Shown here: one piece after another, positions 5,279 to 6,655 of the stretch
Numbering within the stretch: the first letter of the stretch is position 1
How the letters are laid out: each line of letters opens with the position of its first letter
Assembly: GCA_035507475.1 (NCBI GenBank)
Contig: DATJOB010000141.1
Coordinates: 1-6,655, forward strand
Direction of reading: 5' to 3'
Length of the DNA stretch: 6,655 nt
Source: DATARH01 sp035507475
GTDB lineage: Bacteria > Pseudomonadota > Alphaproteobacteria > ATCC43930 > CGMCC-115725
Made by a program: the position numbers and the translations under genes
Notes under the pieces: model-generated
Told to the model about the DNA's origin: nothing
Databases searched by the model: none
What the model saw: only the letters and a program-made list of their open reading frames with translations

Positions 5279-6655
5279 ATGAGCCTTGCCATCGAAGACG
5301 CGGTCGCCGAGCCGCACCCCGCGGCGCCGCCGCCGGCGGCCGGGACGATCCGCGTCGACGGCAAGTTCTTCCGGGTCGGCGACGCCAAGCATTTCGTCAA
5401 GGGCGTCACCTACGGGCCGTTCGCGCCCGGCAGCCACGGCGCGCAGTTTCCCGAGGCGGACGTCGTCGAGCGCGATTTCGCGCTGATGGTGACCGCCGGC
5501 ATCAACACGCTGCGCGTCTTCACCGTGCCGCCGCTCTGGCTGCTCGACGCGGCGCTGGCGCACGGGCTCAGGGTGCTGGTCGGCCTGCCGTGGTCGCAGC
5601 ATGTCGCGTTTCTCGACGACAGCCGCGTCGCCGCGGGCATTCGCGACGCGGTCGTCGTCGGGGTGCGCGCCTGCGCCCGGCATCCGGCGGTCTTCGCCTA
5701 CCTCGTCGGCAACGAGATCCCGCCCGACATCGTGCGCTGGCACGGCCCGCGCCGGATCGCGCGCTTTGTCGCCGGTCTCGCCGCGCTGGTGCGCCGCGAG
5801 CATCCGGGCGCGCTCGTCAGCTATGCCAGCTTCCCCTCGACCGAGTATCTCGATCTCGGCGAGTGCTGCGATTTCCTGTCGTTCAACGTCTACCTGCACG
5901 ACGAGGCGGCGTTCCGCCGCTATGTCGCGCGGCTGCACAATCTCGGCGTCACCAAGCCTTTGGTACTCACCGAGTTCGGCGCCGACTCGCTGCGCAGCAG
6001 CGAGGCCGAGCAGCGCGACATCCTCTCGTGGCACATCCACGCCGCCTACGCCGGCGGGGTCGCCGGCACCTTCGTCTTCGCCTGGACCGACGAGTGGTTC
6101 ACCGGCGGGCATCCGATCGAGGACTGGGATTTCGGCCTCGTCGATCGCGGACGGCGGCCGAAGCCGGCCTTCGCCGAGGTCGCGGCGCAATATCTCGGAC
6201 GGCTGCCGCCGGCGCTGCCGCGCTCGCCGCGCGTCTCGGTGGTGGTCTGCGCCTACAACGCCGAGCGCACGATGCGCGCCTGCCTCGCCTCGCTCGAGCG
6301 GCTGAGCTACCCGGATTACGAGGTGATCGTCGTCAACGACGGCTCGCGGGACGCGACGCTGGCGATCGCCGAGGGCTTCCCCTATTGCCGGATCATCAGC
6401 CAGGAGAACAGGGGGCTCAGCGTCGCGCGCAATGTCGGCGCCGCGGCCGCGACCGGCGAGATCGTCGCCTATACCGACAGCGACTGCGTCGCCGATCCCG
6501 ACTGGCTCGACTATATGGTCGGGACGATGGAGGCGAGGGGGCTGGCGGCGTGCGGCGGCCCGAACTTCTCGCCGCCCGAGACGAGCCTCGTCCCCGAGGC
6601 CGTCGCCGTGTCGCCCGGCGCGCCCTGCCACGTGCTGCTCGACGACGAGATCGCC
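5279..6655 (+). CDS. Fused glycoside-hydrolase-like / GT2 glycosyltransferase (partial, 3' end off window)
   Basis: An open frame of 459 codons from ATG 5279 to the right edge. GAGGG (5268-5272) sits 6 nt before the ATG and an in-frame TGA lies at 5264-5266, so the start is firm. After a Pro/Ala-rich N-terminus (about 8-22) with no signal peptide comes a TIM-barrel domain (about 23-305). It contains GKFFRVGDAKHFVKGVTYGPF (28-48), INTLRVFTVPP (75-85), GNEIPPD (144-150) with likely acid/base Glu146, LSFNVYLH (200-207), VLTEFGADS (229-237) with likely nucleophile Glu232, and FAWTDEW (267-273). This is the clan GH-A layout, closest to GH2/beta-glucanase-like barrels. From about 317 a GT2 fold starts: PRVSVVVCAYNAER, VVNDGSRDAT (351-360) and TDSDC (399-403) with the DSD metal site at 400-402. 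The rest of the GT2 domain lies outside. From memory, similar fusions run to roughly 850-900 residues. The protein would act in the cytoplasm or at the inner membrane on a nucleotide-sugar donor. The donor, acceptor and role of the barrel are unknown; the UDP-Glc/Gal/GlcA/Xyl genes next door are the natural suppliers. Confidence 0.9.
   Translation, partial: MSLAIEDAVAEPHPAAPPPAAGTIRVDGKFFRVGDAKHFVKGVTYGPFAPGSHGAQFPEADVVERDFALMVTAGINTLRVFTVPPLWLLDAALAHGLRVLVGLPWSQHVAFLDDSRVAAGIRDAVVVGVRACARHPAVFAYLVGNEIPPDIVRWHGPRRIARFVAGLAALVRREHPGALVSYASFPSTEYLDLGECCDFLSFNVYLHDEAAFRRYVARLHNLGVTKPLVLTEFGADSLRSSEAEQRDILSWHIHAAYAGGVAGTFVFAWTDEWFTGGHPIEDWDFGLVDRGRRPKPAFAEVAAQYLGRLPPALPRSPRVSVVVCAYNAERTMRACLASLERLSYPDYEVIVVNDGSRDATLAIAEGFPYCRIISQENRGLSVARNVGAAAATGEIVAYTDSDCVADPDWLDYMVGTMEARGLAACGGPNFSPPETSLVPEAVAVSPGAPCHVLLDDEIA

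Noticed and set aside
4958..6631. Minus-strand open frame of 557 codons, the longest listed frame in the region
   Set aside because: Antisense to the end of galE and the GH-GT2 gene. The plus strand has a complete, motif-rich reading frame from 5279 to the window end, so the minus frame is a composition shadow.

Overview
This is a GC-rich window with the codon bias of an alphaproteobacterium. Long antisense shadow ORFs, third positions dominated by G and C, ExoB-like GalE sequence and promoter-like sites resembling those of the alphaproteobacterial general-stress sigma factor EcfG all point the same way. The genus cannot be named from the sequence. The theme of the right four-fifths is nucleotide-sugar and glycan biosynthesis.

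Layout: (1) 1-805, minus strand: an isocitrate lyase/PEP mutase superfamily C-C lyase, cut by the left edge. (2) 925-1605, plus strand, divergent from it: a secreted or periplasmic protein of unknown function. Its last codons and stop are tandemly duplicated (15 bp). (3) 4017 down to 1643, minus strand: a two-gene operon, ugd (UDP-glucose 6-dehydrogenase) then uxs (UDP-glucuronate decarboxylase), 35 nt apart. (4) 4018-4187: a divergent regulatory region of 170 bp. (5) 4188-5189, plus strand: a GalE/ExoB-family UDP-hexose or UDP-pentose 4-epimerase. (6) 5190-5278: a GC-rich leader with hairpins. (7) 5279 to the right edge, plus strand: a fused protein with an N-terminal TIM-barrel glycoside-hydrolase-like domain and a C-terminal GT2 glycosyltransferase, cut by the window end.

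How they work together: Ugd oxidises UDP-glucose to UDP-glucuronate, and Uxs decarboxylates that to UDP-xylose. The GalE-type epimerase could interconvert UDP-glucose and UDP-galactose, or UDP-xylose and UDP-arabinose. The GH-GT2 fusion could consume one of these donors for a cell-surface or storage glycan. The most interesting unlabelled signal is a set of three EcfG-like sites (GGAAC or GGAAT, then 16-17 nt, then CGTT). One lies upstream of each of the three transcription units ugd-uxs, galE and GH-GT2, which suggests a stress-controlled glycan regulon.

No tRNA, rRNA, CRISPR array, insertion sequence or convincing rho-independent terminator was seen.
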